DNA of 58,327 bases from 3107 sp965216225 (GCA_965216225.1 CBDCFF010000017.1:1-58327); one strand, 5' to 3'; counted from the stretch's first letter, positions 9,320 to 18,299 are shown. Program-made: numbers and translations. Notes: a model not told the origin generated them from the letters alone.

Positions 9320-10318
9320 TCAGAGGCGTCCCATTATCGCAGCGACATCCGCCATGCGTACAGAGAAGCCCCATTCATTGTCATACCAGGCCAGCACCCG
9401 CACGAGACGCCTGCCAACCACCTTCGTTTGATCCGGGGCAAAGATTGACGAATGGTTAGTATGGTTGAAATCAATGGAAACCTTCGGTTCCGGGTCATAG
9501 GCCAGAACCGCGCCCATGTGACCTGCGGCGGCTTCGCGCACGACCTCGTTCACGCCCTCGATGGTCACGTCCCTGGAGGCTTCGAACGTCAGGTCCACGG
9601 CAGAGACGTTCGGGGTTGGCACGCGCATCGCGGTGCCGCCGAGCCTGCCGCTCAGTTCCGGCAGTACCTCGCCGACGGCCCTGGCCGCGCCGGTGGAGGT
9701 CGGGATCATCGCCATCGCCGCGGAACGGGCGCGATAGAGGTCTTCGTGGCGACGGTCCAGGGTCGGCTGGTCACTGGTATAGGAATGGATCGTGGTCATC
9801 ATGCCACGCTCTATCCCGATGCCTTCATGCAGCACCTTGGCGAGCGGGGCGAGGCAGTTCGTGGTGCATGAGCCATTCGACACCATTATGTCCCCTGCCA
9901 GCAGGTCGCGATGGTTCACGCCGTAGACGATGGTTTTCTGCACCCTCCCGGCAGGGGCGGAGATCAGCACCTTGCGCGCGCCCTGTTCCAGATGGACCCT
10001 TGATTTCTCTCCATCATTGAACTTGCCGGTGCATTCCAGAACCACGTCGCAGCCGGACCAGTCAAGCTCTGCCGGATCGTAGGCAGAGAACATTTCAATC
10101 GGACCGCAGCCCGGGTCGAGAGTGCCGTCGCCCACTTTCACATCATTCGCAAAGCGGCCATGGATCGAATCATAGCGCATCAGGTGGGCGGCGGTTTCCA
10201 GCGGTCCGGGTGCGTTCACCTTGACCACCTGCACATCATTGCGCGCGCTTTCGGCGACATGGGCCAGCGTGCAACGGCCGATCCGGCCAAATCCGTTGAT
10301 GCCAATGGTGACGGTCAT
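9320..10318 (-). CDS. Second glyceraldehyde-3-phosphate dehydrogenase, altered cofactor site
   Basis: A 332-residue GAPDH paralogue with an intact catalytic motif (SNGSCTTNCLAP) and C-terminal WYDNEWGFSVRM. The residue that selects NAD differs: gap1 has an aspartate in AINDLAP, whereas here the segment is VKVNAPGPLETAAHL, with no acidic residue. In the family, loss of this aspartate accompanies use of NADP (as in GapB enzymes). I infer an NADP-preferring enzyme working in the gluconeogenic or biosynthetic direction. GGAG lies 8 nt before the ATG. It follows the glycosyltransferase gene and precedes the small membrane peptide on the same strand. Confidence 0.92.
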   Translation of the reverse strand: MTVTIGINGFGRIGRCTLAHVAESARNDVQVVKVNAPGPLETAAHLMRYDSIHGRFANDVKVGDGTLDPGCGPIEMFSAYDPAELDWSGCDVVLECTGKFNDGEKSRVHLEQGARKVLISAPAGRVQKTIVYGVNHRDLLAGDIMVSNGSCTTNCLAPLAKVLHEGIGIERGMMTTIHSYTSDQPTLDRRHEDLYRARSAAMAMIPTSTGAARAVGEVLPELSGRLGGTAMRVPTPNVSAVDLTFEASRDVTIEGVNEVVREAAAGHMGAVLAYDPEPKVSIDFNHTNHSSIFAPDQTKVVGRRLVRVLAWYDNEWGFSVRMADVAAIMGRL

Positions 10319-10442
10319 GACGGGAACTCCGGGAATCCGATCCAGTGTGCCGGGCGCGGTATACGTGTGTATGCCTGCGGGGAAAAGCGTTTAGCGTCAA
10401 CATGCCGGCGCAAACATTTCCGGGCGGGAACAATGAATTGCG

Positions 10443-11549
10443 TCAACCCTTGCCCGGTCGGAGGAATGAAGTGGCGTTCACGAGGTCCGCGCATTCCCGT
10501 GTTTCGGGAAAGTTGTCGAACCTGTCCCACTTCCAGTTTCTGGAAGTCGCCCGGCAATGCCAGAAGCCGAAACGCCTTGATTTGCTGAGCGGATACAGAA
10601 CGCCGCCGCAATGATGCACACCCCAGGACGGTCTGCCAAGGGGCTTGGCCGGGACGGCGCACCATTTCTGCGGACTGGGGTTCGGATGAACGCCGATATG
10701 GCCGTGCTCTTTCTGCGCCTGCGGCTTGCCCGGCTGTTTTGTGAACACCCACTCGCCCGGAAATGTGATCAGGCCGCCAAGGGTTCGCACGGTCTCGTCA
10801 AAGATGGTCGAGTTTTCAACGGGCCGCACGAGTTCATCGACATCGACCGACAACACCGCCCGCGCGTGGCTGAGGCGGCTGAGCCTCGCAATGTTGTACG
10901 TGGCGGGTTGCAGCCATTTTGCGTTTCCGGGACGGCCGATGGGGCGGTCCCGGCCATGGGGGAAGTCGGCGTCGATCACCTTCAGCCTGCTGATGCCGCT
11001 GGCCGGTCCGACAAGGCCGAGCAACATTTCGCTGTTATAGATTGTGGAGCGGTTGTTGAATATCAGAACGGCATCCGCCCGGTGATGATGCCTGTGGTAT
11101 CTGATCCAGTCCACGATCCATTCGACGGGTTCGTCGCGCAGCATGGTCAACAGACAGTTCGCGCCATCGAAGAAGCCGCTCGACTCGCGGATGCTCACGG
11201 GCTGCACGCGCCCGTCCGGATGGCGGAATTCCAGTGCGCCCCGGGGCAAGGGGCGCGGCAGCGTCAGAACCTCGCACAGGTGAAACGTTCTCCGGCGCAG
11301 CCTGCCGCTCAATGGCTTGCTCTCGTCGAACAGCCCGTCCCGGAGCACCGGCCACAGGTTCCACAGGCACGGGCAGACCAGGGTGACCATTCCCCGCCGG
11401 TTGCGGAACACGTCATAGCAAAGGGTGGTGGAATCGAATTCCCGCACGTATTCGTCCGTGCGCAGGGGGGCGGGCACCCGGTGTTCCCGAAGAACCGGGG
11501 AGTCGGGCGCAAGCCGGATCGGCCCCATTCCCGGCGCATGACGGCTCAC
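10443..11549 (-). CDS. Glycosyltransferase-like protein (GT2/GT92 type)
   Basis: A 368-residue soluble protein. A GT92-like core includes EPVEWIVDWIRYHRHHHRADAVLIFNN (about residues 139-165), the type of segment found in GT2_4/GT92 enzymes, and the metal-binding SVDVDELVRP near residue 240. The ATG overlaps the tkt stop by 4 bp (ATGA), so translation is coupled to transketolase. It probably transfers a sugar to a surface polymer, with donor and acceptor unknown. Its place between tkt and gap2 is unexpected for a surface glycan enzyme. The last 25 residues are basic and lack a recognisable domain. Confidence 0.7.
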   Translation of the reverse strand: MSRHAPGMGPIRLAPDSPVLREHRVPAPLRTDEYVREFDSTTLCYDVFRNRRGMVTLVCPCLWNLWPVLRDGLFDESKPLSGRLRRRTFHLCEVLTLPRPLPRGALEFRHPDGRVQPVSIRESSGFFDGANCLLTMLRDEPVEWIVDWIRYHRHHHRADAVLIFNNRSTIYNSEMLLGLVGPASGISRLKVIDADFPHGRDRPIGRPGNAKWLQPATYNIARLSRLSHARAVLSVDVDELVRPVENSTIFDETVRTLGGLITFPGEWVFTKQPGKPQAQKEHGHIGVHPNPSPQKWCAVPAKPLGRPSWGVHHCGGVLYPLSKSRRFGFWHCRATSRNWKWDRFDNFPETRECADLVNATSFLRPGKG

Positions 11550-13561
11550 AGCAGCGACCGGACCCGTCCGGCGACCGCTTCCGCCGTGATGCCGAAATGC
11601 TCATACAGCGCGCCCGCGGGGGCTGAGGCGCCGAAGCTGTCCATGCCCACGAACCCGGCCTTGCCAGCCTTGCCGCGCTCGCCGGTCAGCCAGCGGTCCC
11701 AGCCCTGCCGGACACCGGCCTCGATTGCCACGCGAACCGGACCGGCGGGCAGGATGCGCCTGCGCCAGGCTTCGTCCTGTCGTGCGAACAGTTCCATGCA
11801 GGGCATCGACACGACACGGGTGCCAATGCCCTTTTCGTGCAGGATGTCGCGGGCTTGCAGCGCAATCCCGACTTCGGAGCCGGTGGCGATCAGGATCGCC
11901 CGGCGCTTGCCCTCGGCCTCTGCCAGAACATAGGCGCCCAGGGCAGAGAGGTTCGCGCTTTTGTATCTGCTCCGCACGGTCGGCAACCCCTGACGGCTGA
12001 GCGCCAGAACGGACGGGGTGGATTTCGCGGTCAGCGCCAGTTCCCACGCCTCCGCCGTTTCCACCGTGTCGGCGGGACGAAAGACCATGGTGTTGGGTGT
12101 TGCCCGGCTGATCGCCAGATGCTCGACCGGCTGATGGGTCGGGCCATCCTCCCCCAAACCGATTGAATCGTGGGTCATTACAAAGACAGTCGGGATTTTC
12201 ATCAGCGCCGCCAGACGCATGGCGGGCCGCGCGTAGTCGGTGAAGCACATGAAGGTGCCGCCATAGGGCCGGATGCCGCCATGCAGCGCCATGCCGTTCA
12301 TCGCAGCGGCCATGCCGTGTTCGCGGATGCCGTAGTGAATATAACGGCCCTTGCGGTTTTCCGGCAGGAACACGCCCAGATCGCCGGTTTCGGTGTTGTT
12401 CGATCCGGTCAGATCGGCAGAACCGCCGACGGTTTCCCGCATGATCGGGTTGACGACCTCCAGCACCATCTGGGATGACTTGCGGGTTGCGACCTTCGGC
12501 CTTTCGTCGGCAATCCGACGTTTCAGCGCCCTGATCGCCGCTGACAGTTTGCCGGGCGCCTCCCGCGCGTGGGTCCGGTTGAATTCAGCCTGCCTGCGGT
12601 TGGAAAGTGTCGCGAATCGCTCTTCCCATTCCCTGCGATCCGCCCCGCCGCGGCTGCCGGTCACTTCCCACCATGTCCTGATGTCCTCGGGGATCGTGAA
12701 GGGTGGAAAATCCCAGCCATAGACGGCCTTGGTCCTGGCGATCAGGTGCGCATCGGTCAGCGCGCCGTGCCCTTTCGCCGTATCCTGGGCGCTGGAGCCA
12801 AGCGCGATATGGGTTTTGCACGCGACCAGGGCGGGCTTGCCGGTCTTCCTTGCCTGCGTGATTGCGCGGTCGATGTCTTCGGGGTCGTGGCCGTCGCATT
12901 CATGGGTGGACCAGCCGGAGGCCGCGAAACGCCTTGTCTGATCGGTCCGGTCGGCAATGTCCACCGCGCCGTCGATGGTGATGCCGTTGTTGTCCCACAG
13001 GACGATGAGCCTGGACAGCCTGTGCCTTCCGGCAAGGCTGATGGCCTCCTGGCTGACGCCTTCCATCAGACAGCCGTCGCCGGCGATGACATAGGTGCGG
13101 TGATCCACCGCCTTTTTGCCGAAACGGGCGCGCTGGATCTCCTCTGCCATGGCGAAACCGACGGCGTTGGCAATGCCCTGGCCCAGCGGGCCGGTGGTGG
13201 TTTCGATTCCGGCGGCCAGGAAATTTTCCGGGTGGCCGGCGGTTTTCGCGCCCAACTGGCGGAAGTTCCTGATTTCCTTCAGGGTGATCTCGGGGCTGCC
13301 GGTGAGGTAAAGCAGCGCGTAGATCAGCATGGAGCCATGGCCCGCCGACAGTATGAAGCGGTCGCGATCCGGCCAGTCCGGGTTGGCCGCATCGAATTTC
13401 AGATGCCTGCCGAACAACACCGTGGCGACATCCGCCATGCCCATCGGCATCCCCGAATGGCCGGAATTGGCGGCGGCGACCGCATCGAGCGCAAGCGTGC
13501 GGATGGCGGCCGCGCGCATCCAGTGCCGGGGGTGTTTTGCTCGAAGTGCGGAGATGTCCAC
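11546..13561 (-). CDS. tkt: Transketolase
   Basis: A 671-residue, full-length thiamine-diphosphate enzyme that moves two-carbon units in the pentose phosphate and Calvin pathways. Motifs seen: GHSGMPMGMADVATVLF, the ThDP-binding GDGCLMEGVSQEAISLAG, the pyrimidine-domain catalytic glutamate in HYGIREHGMAAAMNGMALHGG, and GLGEDGPTHQPVEH. The start is GTG with AGAGGA 7 nt upstream; the N-terminal DISALRAKHPRHWMRAAAIR matches the family. It leads the minus-strand block that includes both gap genes, so carbon metabolism genes are probably co-expressed. It diverges from the zapA pair across 190 bp in which I see no clear promoter. Confidence 0.96.
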   Translation of the reverse strand: MDISALRAKHPRHWMRAAAIRTLALDAVAAANSGHSGMPMGMADVATVLFGRHLKFDAANPDWPDRDRFILSAGHGSMLIYALLYLTGSPEITLKEIRNFRQLGAKTAGHPENFLAAGIETTTGPLGQGIANAVGFAMAEEIQRARFGKKAVDHRTYVIAGDGCLMEGVSQEAISLAGRHRLSRLIVLWDNNGITIDGAVDIADRTDQTRRFAASGWSTHECDGHDPEDIDRAITQARKTGKPALVACKTHIALGSSAQDTAKGHGALTDAHLIARTKAVYGWDFPPFTIPEDIRTWWEVTGSRGGADRREWEERFATLSNRRQAEFNRTHAREAPGKLSAAIRALKRRIADERPKVATRKSSQMVLEVVNPIMRETVGGSADLTGSNNTETGDLGVFLPENRKGRYIHYGIREHGMAAAMNGMALHGGIRPYGGTFMCFTDYARPAMRLAALMKIPTVFVMTHDSIGLGEDGPTHQPVEHLAISRATPNTMVFRPADTVETAEAWELALTAKSTPSVLALSRQGLPTVRSRYKSANLSALGAYVLAEAEGKRRAILIATGSEVGIALQARDILHEKGIGTRVVSMPCMELFARQDEAWRRRILPAGPVRVAIEAGVRQGWDRWLTGERGKAGKAGFVGMDSFGASAPAGALYEHFGITAEAVAGRVRSLL

Positions 13562-13751
13562 GGGCGCGTCCTCTGGCAGGGGGCAGGCTTCCCGGCCTCT
13601 TTAGCAGCGATTGGCCCAAGATCAAGCAGGCAGCACGATTCCACGGGGAAAAGGGGCGAAATCGTCCGCCGCATTGGTTAGGATCGGGGGAAAGGGGGCG
13701 GTGTGATTCGGATTGCGCAATTCCCGCCCCGCCGGAACAATGGGCAGGATG

Positions 13752-14225
13752 ATGACCGACATGGAAGAACTCGAACGGCGGATCACCCATGCGCTGGAGC
13801 GCATTTCCAGGGCCGCCGGGAAAACCGGAGCCGGAGCGGCGGGCGATGCCGGCGATGCGGGCGCGCTGAAGCAAAGCCTGGAAGAGGAGCGGACCGCCAA
13901 CGAGCAGTTGCGTGAACGGTTGCGGAGCTTGAATGACAGGCAGCACGACGCCTTGGCGGCGCTGGAGGAACAGGTGGGGAACCTGCGTATGCAGGTCGCC
14001 CGGCGGGAGAATGATCTGGCCAGATTGAAGAATGTCAACGCGCGCCTGCGCGGGAGCAATGCCAAGCTGCGCGAGGCGAACGCCGCAGGGCTGGCCGATG
14101 CGGGTCTGGTCAATGCGTCGATGGCGGTGGAACTGGAGGCCCTGCGCAGTGTCCAATCCGCCGACCGGGCGGAACTGGAGGCCGTTCTTGAAGAACTGCG
14201 TCCGATCATCGAGGAGAGCGCCTGA
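13752..14225 (+). CDS. Coiled-coil protein encoded upstream of zapA
   Basis: A 157-residue, mostly helical protein with long heptad-like stretches (for example LEEERTANEQLRERLRSL and the ANARLRGSNAKLREAN type repeats around residues 90-115). No enzymatic motif. Its stop codon overlaps the zapA ATG by one base, so the two are translated together. It is probably a structural partner or stabiliser in the division apparatus, by context only. Two ATGs are adjacent (13749 and 13752) after GGGCAGG; MTDMEELERR is taken as the start. Confidence 0.75.
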   Translation: MTDMEELERRITHALERISRAAGKTGAGAAGDAGDAGALKQSLEEERTANEQLRERLRSLNDRQHDALAALEEQVGNLRMQVARRENDLARLKNVNARLRGSNAKLREANAAGLADAGLVNASMAVELEALRSVQSADRAELEAVLEELRPIIEESA

Positions 14226-14617
14226 TGCCGGAAGTGACGATCATGATTGCCGGCCGGGAGTTCAGGGTGAGTTGCCGGAAAGGCGAGGAACATCATCTGC
14301 ACGCCGCCGCGAAACTTCTGGATAACGAAGCGTCGGTGCTGACCGATGAGATGGGGCGCCTGTCCGAGGGGCGGGTGCTGCTGATGGCCGGGCTGATGCT
14401 TGCCGACAGGACCGCCGGTCTGGAACGGAACGCACGCGCGCTGACAGATGAAATTGCCGGTCTCAGGCAGGAACTGGACGAACTGCGCTCTGCCCCCGAA
14501 CCGGAGCCCGAAAGGGTCGAGGTCGCGGTGATCCCGGACAGCGTGACGGATACCCTGGCCGAAATCGCCGCGCGGGCCGAGGCGCTGGCGGGCAGTCTGG
14601 AAGAGCGCAGCGGCTAG
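14225..14617 (+). CDS. zapA: Cell division protein ZapA
   Basis: A 130-residue ZapA-like protein. The N-terminal globular part (MPEVTIMIAGREFRVSCRKGEEHHLHAAAKLLD) matches the FtsZ-binding head, and residues 60-100 form the coiled-coil stalk (LMLADRTAGLERNARALTDEIAGLRQEL). ZapA tetramers bundle FtsZ filaments at mid-cell. The C-terminal extension after residue 88 (PEPEPERVEV) is proline and glutamate rich and less conserved. Start overlaps the preceding stop by one base. Confidence 0.88.
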   Translation: MPEVTIMIAGREFRVSCRKGEEHHLHAAAKLLDNEASVLTDEMGRLSEGRVLLMAGLMLADRTAGLERNARALTDEIAGLRQELDELRSAPEPEPERVEVAVIPDSVTDTLAEIAARAEALAGSLEERSG

Positions 14618-14625
14618 GATTGCGC

Positions 14626-14727
14626 CCGCAGGGTGGCGGGGCGCAGGGTGGCGGGGTGCCCCGGGCTCCGCCCGGTCGGGCTGAAGCTGTCCCCCGAACG
14701 GTTTCCGGGACGCCTCTCACCCTGCGG
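14626..14727 (+). ncRNA. Candidate structured RNA downstream of zapA (possible 6S RNA)
   Basis: The 242-bp gap between zapA and grxD holds a 102-nt segment closed by a perfect 10-bp stem: CCGCAGGGTG at 14626-14635 pairs with CACCCTGCGG at 14718-14727. Inside are further GC-rich pairings (GGTGCCCCGGG with CTCCGCCCGG). A 15-bp unit is duplicated in tandem at 14628-14642 and 14643-14657, so the 5' arm has two alternative copies. In many proteobacteria the 6S RNA gene follows zapA, which makes this position suggestive. The element is shorter than typical 6S RNA and I cannot match its conserved bubble, so the call is weak. Confidence 0.3.
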
Positions 14728-14756
14728 AGCATTTCCGGCAACAGAAAAGAGAAGCG

Positions 14757-14782
14757 GCCGCCGTTGCATTGGCGGTGTTTTA
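14757..14782 (+). terminator. Weak candidate intrinsic terminator after zapA
   Basis: GCCGCC and GGCGGT can pair around an 8-nt loop and are followed by GTTTTA. The T tract is short. It would end transcription from zapA and the candidate RNA before the convergent grxD gene. Confidence 0.35.
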
Positions 14783-14859
14783 TAAAGTGCTGACAAACTC
14801 CTGCCAGAAAACGAAAAACCGCCGAACCGGGCCGGGTTTTCAGGGCATTGACCGGCGGC

Positions 14860-15222
14860 TCAGACGTTGGCTTTGCGAATCTTGTCGGCGGCGTCCCTGT
14901 CATAGGCGACGCCGTTTTCCTGAAACAGGGTGTCCAACTCTCCTGTCAGGGTCATTTCGGTGATGATGTCGCAGCCGCCGACGAATTCGCCCTTCACATA
15001 AAGCTGCGGGATGGTCGGCCAGTCGGAATAATCCTTGATCCCCTGCCGAAGGGTGTCATCGGCCAGAATATCGACATCCCTGTACTCCACGCCCATGAAA
15101 TTCAGCACCCCGGCCACGCGGGAGGAAAACCCGCATTGGGGCATTTCCCTGGTGCCTTTCATATAAAGAACAACGTCATTCGATTTCACCGTTTCATCAA
15201 TCCGGGTTTGTGCGTCGGTCAT
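14860..15222 (-). CDS. grxD: Monothiol glutaredoxin (Grx4 type)
   Basis: A 120-residue monothiol glutaredoxin with the CGFS active site (REMPQCGFSSRV) and the glutathione-binding TIPQLYVKGEFVGGCD. Such proteins carry [2Fe-2S] clusters bridged by glutathione and pass them to target proteins, usually with a BolA partner, which is encoded just upstream on the same strand. GGAGCA lies 7 nt before the ATG. A longer frame up to 15315 is rejected because the family begins at MTDAQTRID. Confidence 0.95.
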   Translation of the reverse strand: MTDAQTRIDETVKSNDVVLYMKGTREMPQCGFSSRVAGVLNFMGVEYRDVDILADDTLRQGIKDYSDWPTIPQLYVKGEFVGGCDIITEMTLTGELDTLFQENGVAYDRDAADKIRKANV

Positions 15223-15352
15223 TGCTTGCTCCGTTTGTAATTGCGGCGGTTCCTCTGCCGCCTGACCCGCCAACAGCGCGGGCCGTATCCGGAAAACCCG
15301 CTGACATCCTGGCAACGATTCGAAAATTCCGGCATATCCGGGACAGGATACA

Positions 15353-15595
15353 TCACTCCGGCGCCTTTGTGGTCAGGGCCAGCGCGTGCAGTTCGCCAGC
15401 GGAGCCATCCATGGTGCCTTTCAGCGCGGCATAGACGGCGCGTTGCTGTTGAACGCGGTTCCTGCCACGGAACGATTCGTCGATCACCTCTGCCGCATAG
15501 TGGTTCCCGTCGCCGGCCAGATCGGTGATGGTGATCCGGGCGTCGGGGAAGGCAGTGCGGATCAGGTCTTCGATTTCCTGGGCTTGCATGGCCAT
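15353..15595 (-). CDS. BolA-family protein (IbaG/BolA2 type)
   Basis: An 80-residue BolA protein with the single BolA fold: the N-terminal EIEDLIRTAFPDARITITD, then GNHYAAEVIDESFRGRNRV and a C-terminal LHALALTTKAPE. The histidine in HYAAEV is a usual cluster ligand candidate in BolA-Grx heterodimers. With grxD immediately downstream it is expected to form the [2Fe-2S] BolA-Grx4 complex. Starts at either MAMQAQ (15595) or MQAQ (15589); the first is used here. Downstream of purL by 146 bp, same strand. Confidence 0.9.
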   Translation of the reverse strand: MAMQAQEIEDLIRTAFPDARITITDLAGDGNHYAAEVIDESFRGRNRVQQQRAVYAALKGTMDGSAGELHALALTTKAPE

Positions 15596-15741
15596 GGGCG
15601 GGCGTCCTTGCGGTTCGGTTGAAACCTATGCGCGGGGCGGGGTCTGCGCAAGGGTGCGTCGGCGCATCCGGGCGAATTTCGGGCGGAGTCCCGGATAACA
15701 ACGATGCGTGCGCGATCATTGCCTGATCTGCGCGCTGCCGG

Positions 15742-17907
15742 TCAGGCGACGGCCCTGGCGAACGCCTTGCGATAAAGTGCCGAGAGTTCGGCCATGGGGG
15801 CCCTGCTGCCCCCCATCGTCACGGCATCCCCGCCAAAACGGCCAACGGCGGTGACGGAAACCCCGGTCCGGGCGGCGGCGCACATCAGCGCCTCGGCGGC
15901 ATCGAAATCGCAGGCGATCAGATAGCGGGCTTGGTCCTCTCCGAAGAGGGTTGGCGTGTCGCCGGTATCGAGTGCGACGCCGATGCCGGAGCCTTCGGCG
16001 AGTTCGAACGCCGCCAGCGCGAGGCCGCCGTCGGAAATGTCGGTGCAGGCGTGGATCAGGGCGCGGTTGGCGCGGATGAAATCGCCATGGCGTTTCTCTG
16101 CCTCCAGATCCACCGCCGGGGCATCGCCGTCTTCGCGGTTGAACACTTCACAGAGCAGGGCGGACTGGCCCAGATGGCCCGTGGTTTCGCCCAGCACAAG
16201 CGCCACATGGCCTTCACGCGCCTGATTGCCGATCACATGGCCGGAATGTTCGATCAGCCCGACCGCGCCGATGGTCGGGGTGGGCAGGATCGCCGCCCCG
16301 TCGGTTTCGTTGTAGAGCGACACGTTGCCCGACACGACCGGCATGTCGAGCGCGATTGCCGCCTCTCCGATCCCTTTGATGGCGCCGACGAACTGGCCCA
16401 TGATTTCCGGTTTCTCCGGGTTGCCGAAATTCAGGTTGTCGGTGATGGCGAGGGGTTTCGCGCCCACTGCGGTCAGGTTGCGGTAAGCCTCCGCCACCGC
16501 CTGCTTGCCGCCCTCGACCGGGTTGGCGCGCACATAGCGGGGGGTAACGTCGGAAGTGAAGGCCAGCGCCTTGTCTGTGCCATGTACGCGGATGATGCCG
16601 GAACCCGACCCGGGGGTGCGGGCGCTGTCGGCCATGACCATGGTGTCATATTGTTCATAGACCCATTGCCTGGCCGCGTAATTGGGCGAGCCGATCAGCG
16701 CCCCGAGCCCGTCCAGCGGGTCGATTCGCGGCACGCTTGCAGGGTCGAGACGCTCCGCCGCGGGCGTTTCCACCCAGGGGCGGTCGTATTCCGGCGCGCT
16801 GGAGGACAGCTTTGAAAGCGGCAGGTCGGCCTTGACCTCGCCCTCGTGGACGATCAGAAAGCGGTCCTCGGCGATGGTTTCGCCGACGATGGCAAAGTCG
16901 AGATCCCATTTGTCGAAGACGGCCCTGGCCTCGGCCTCTTTTTCCGGCTTCAGTACCATGAGCATACGCTCCTGGGATTCGGACAGCATCATTTCGTAGG
17001 CGGTCATGCCCTTTTCGCGCTGGGGAACGCTGTCCAGTTCCAGCCTGATGCCAAGGCCGCCCCTGTCGCCCATCTCGACCGCAGAGCAGGTGAGGCCCGC
17101 AGCCCCCATATCCTGAATCGAGATCACGGCGCCGGTCTGCATCAGTTCCAGACAGGCCTCCATCAGGCGTTTTTCGGTGAAGGGATCGCCGACCTGAACG
17201 GTCGGGCGCTTCGCCTTGATCGTGGCGTCGAATTCCGCAGAGGCCATGGCGGCGCCGCCGACGCCGTCGCGCCCGGTTTTCGCGCCGAGATAGACGACGG
17301 GCATACCGACGCCCGAGGCGGCGGAATAGAAGATCCTGTCACTGTCGGCGAGGCCGGCCGCGAATGCGTTCACAAGGCAGTTGCCGTTATAGGCGGGATG
17401 GAATCGGACCTCGCCACCCGCGCAGGGGACGCCGAAACAGTTGCCATAGCCGCTGATGCCTTCGACCACGCCATTGACCAGTTGCCGGGTTTTCGGGTGG
17501 GACGGTTCGCCGAAAGACAGCGAATTCATCGAGGCGATGGGCCGTGCGCCCATGGTAAAGACATCGCGCAGGATGCCGCCCATGCCCGTGGCCGCGCCCT
17601 GACAGGGCTCGATATAAGAGGGGTGGTTGTGGCTTTCCATCTTGAAGACCACGGCCTGCCCGTCCCCTATATCCACGACGCCCGCATTTTCACCCGGACC
17701 GCAGATCACCTGCGGGCCGGTGACAGGCAGGGTGCGCAGCCATTTCCTGGAGGATTTGTAAGAGCAGTGCTCATTCCACATGGCCGAGAAGATGCCCAGT
17801 TCCGTGAAGGTCGGCTTGCGGTTCAGAATGCGGATGATGTTGCGGTATTCGTCAGGGTTCAGCCCGTGCGCGGCGATCAGTTCTTCGGTGATGGCTGGCT
17901 CCTGCAT
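15742..17907 (-). CDS. purL: Phosphoribosylformylglycinamidine synthase subunit PurL
   Basis: A 721-residue small-type PurL, the synthetase subunit that works with PurQ and PurS in the fourth step of purine synthesis (ATP-dependent conversion of FGAR to FGAM). Seen: FSAMWNEHCSYKSSRKWL, the ATP-binding GPGENAGVVDIG and KMESHNHPSYIEP, and the second half FTSDVTPRYVRANPVEGGKQA. The start at MQEPAITEELIAAHG matches the family; the frame is open to 18105 but that stretch runs through a repeat. GGAAGGGAAAC lies in front of the ATG. No purQ or purS is adjacent. Confidence 0.96.
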   Translation of the reverse strand: MQEPAITEELIAAHGLNPDEYRNIIRILNRKPTFTELGIFSAMWNEHCSYKSSRKWLRTLPVTGPQVICGPGENAGVVDIGDGQAVVFKMESHNHPSYIEPCQGAATGMGGILRDVFTMGARPIASMNSLSFGEPSHPKTRQLVNGVVEGISGYGNCFGVPCAGGEVRFHPAYNGNCLVNAFAAGLADSDRIFYSAASGVGMPVVYLGAKTGRDGVGGAAMASAEFDATIKAKRPTVQVGDPFTEKRLMEACLELMQTGAVISIQDMGAAGLTCSAVEMGDRGGLGIRLELDSVPQREKGMTAYEMMLSESQERMLMVLKPEKEAEARAVFDKWDLDFAIVGETIAEDRFLIVHEGEVKADLPLSKLSSSAPEYDRPWVETPAAERLDPASVPRIDPLDGLGALIGSPNYAARQWVYEQYDTMVMADSARTPGSGSGIIRVHGTDKALAFTSDVTPRYVRANPVEGGKQAVAEAYRNLTAVGAKPLAITDNLNFGNPEKPEIMGQFVGAIKGIGEAAIALDMPVVSGNVSLYNETDGAAILPTPTIGAVGLIEHSGHVIGNQAREGHVALVLGETTGHLGQSALLCEVFNREDGDAPAVDLEAEKRHGDFIRANRALIHACTDISDGGLALAAFELAEGSGIGVALDTGDTPTLFGEDQARYLIACDFDAAEALMCAAARTGVSVTAVGRFGGDAVTMGGSRAPMAELSALYRKAFARAVA

Positions 17908-18009
17908 GAAACGGGTTTCCCTTCCGGCGTTGTCCGGGGCCTCTTTAGTGCATGGCGGCGGGCGGGAAAAGACCATTGCCGCCGCATCCGGCAAGGCTTC
18001 GGGGAATGA

Positions 18010-18085
18010 ACGCCTCCGGCGGGAGTATTTTTGCAGAGAAGAAGCGCGCAGATTCCTTCTTCTCTGAAAAAATACTCTGGGGGGG
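18010..18085. repeat. Inverted pair of a dispersed intergenic repeat
   Basis: The motif GGCGGGAGTATTTTTGCAGA, extended by GAAGAAG, lies on the plus strand at about 18016-18044 and a close copy lies inverted at about 18058-18082 (CTTCTTCTCTGAAAAAATACT). Together they can fold into a long hairpin with a 12-nt loop. A third copy is at about 21744-21777. Similar GGAGTATTTTT repeats are, from memory, common between genes in Rhodobacterales. The rest of the purL-lysR gap (17908-18299) holds this repeat, a G-rich run at 18077-18091 and a terminator-like hairpin; no gene is seen. Confidence 0.7.
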
Positions 18086-18137
18086 AGGGGGTGAAACCCC
18101 CTCATCCTCTGGATGAAACGCGCCGCAGGCGCGCCAC

Positions 18138-18165
18138 AAAAAAAGGCCGGGCACCGGGCTCGGCC
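18138..18165 (-). terminator. Intrinsic terminator downstream of the LysR gene
   Basis: On the minus strand, GGCCG and CGGCC (18161-18165 and 18145-18149) close a GC-rich hairpin that is followed by seven T (18144-18138). The position, about 135 nt after the lysR stop, fits a transcription terminator. Confidence 0.6.
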
Positions 18166-18299
18166 TGAAGTCCAACAGGGAGGTAGAAGGAATGATCCTG
18201 ATCACCGCCTTCAGCCGAATCATGTATTGGGCTCACATGGCCGTTTCAAGGTAAAAGATGGGGCAGTGCGGCAAACCCGCCATGCGTGTGTTGCATGGG

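Noticed and set aside
15742..18105. purL start extended to 18105
   Set aside because: The first 66 codons run through the intergenic repeat and are not PurL-like.
18192..18254. 20-codon frame MILITAFSRIMYW after a strong ribosome binding site
   Set aside because: Too short and unsupported; it lies next to the lysR terminator and I recognise no family.
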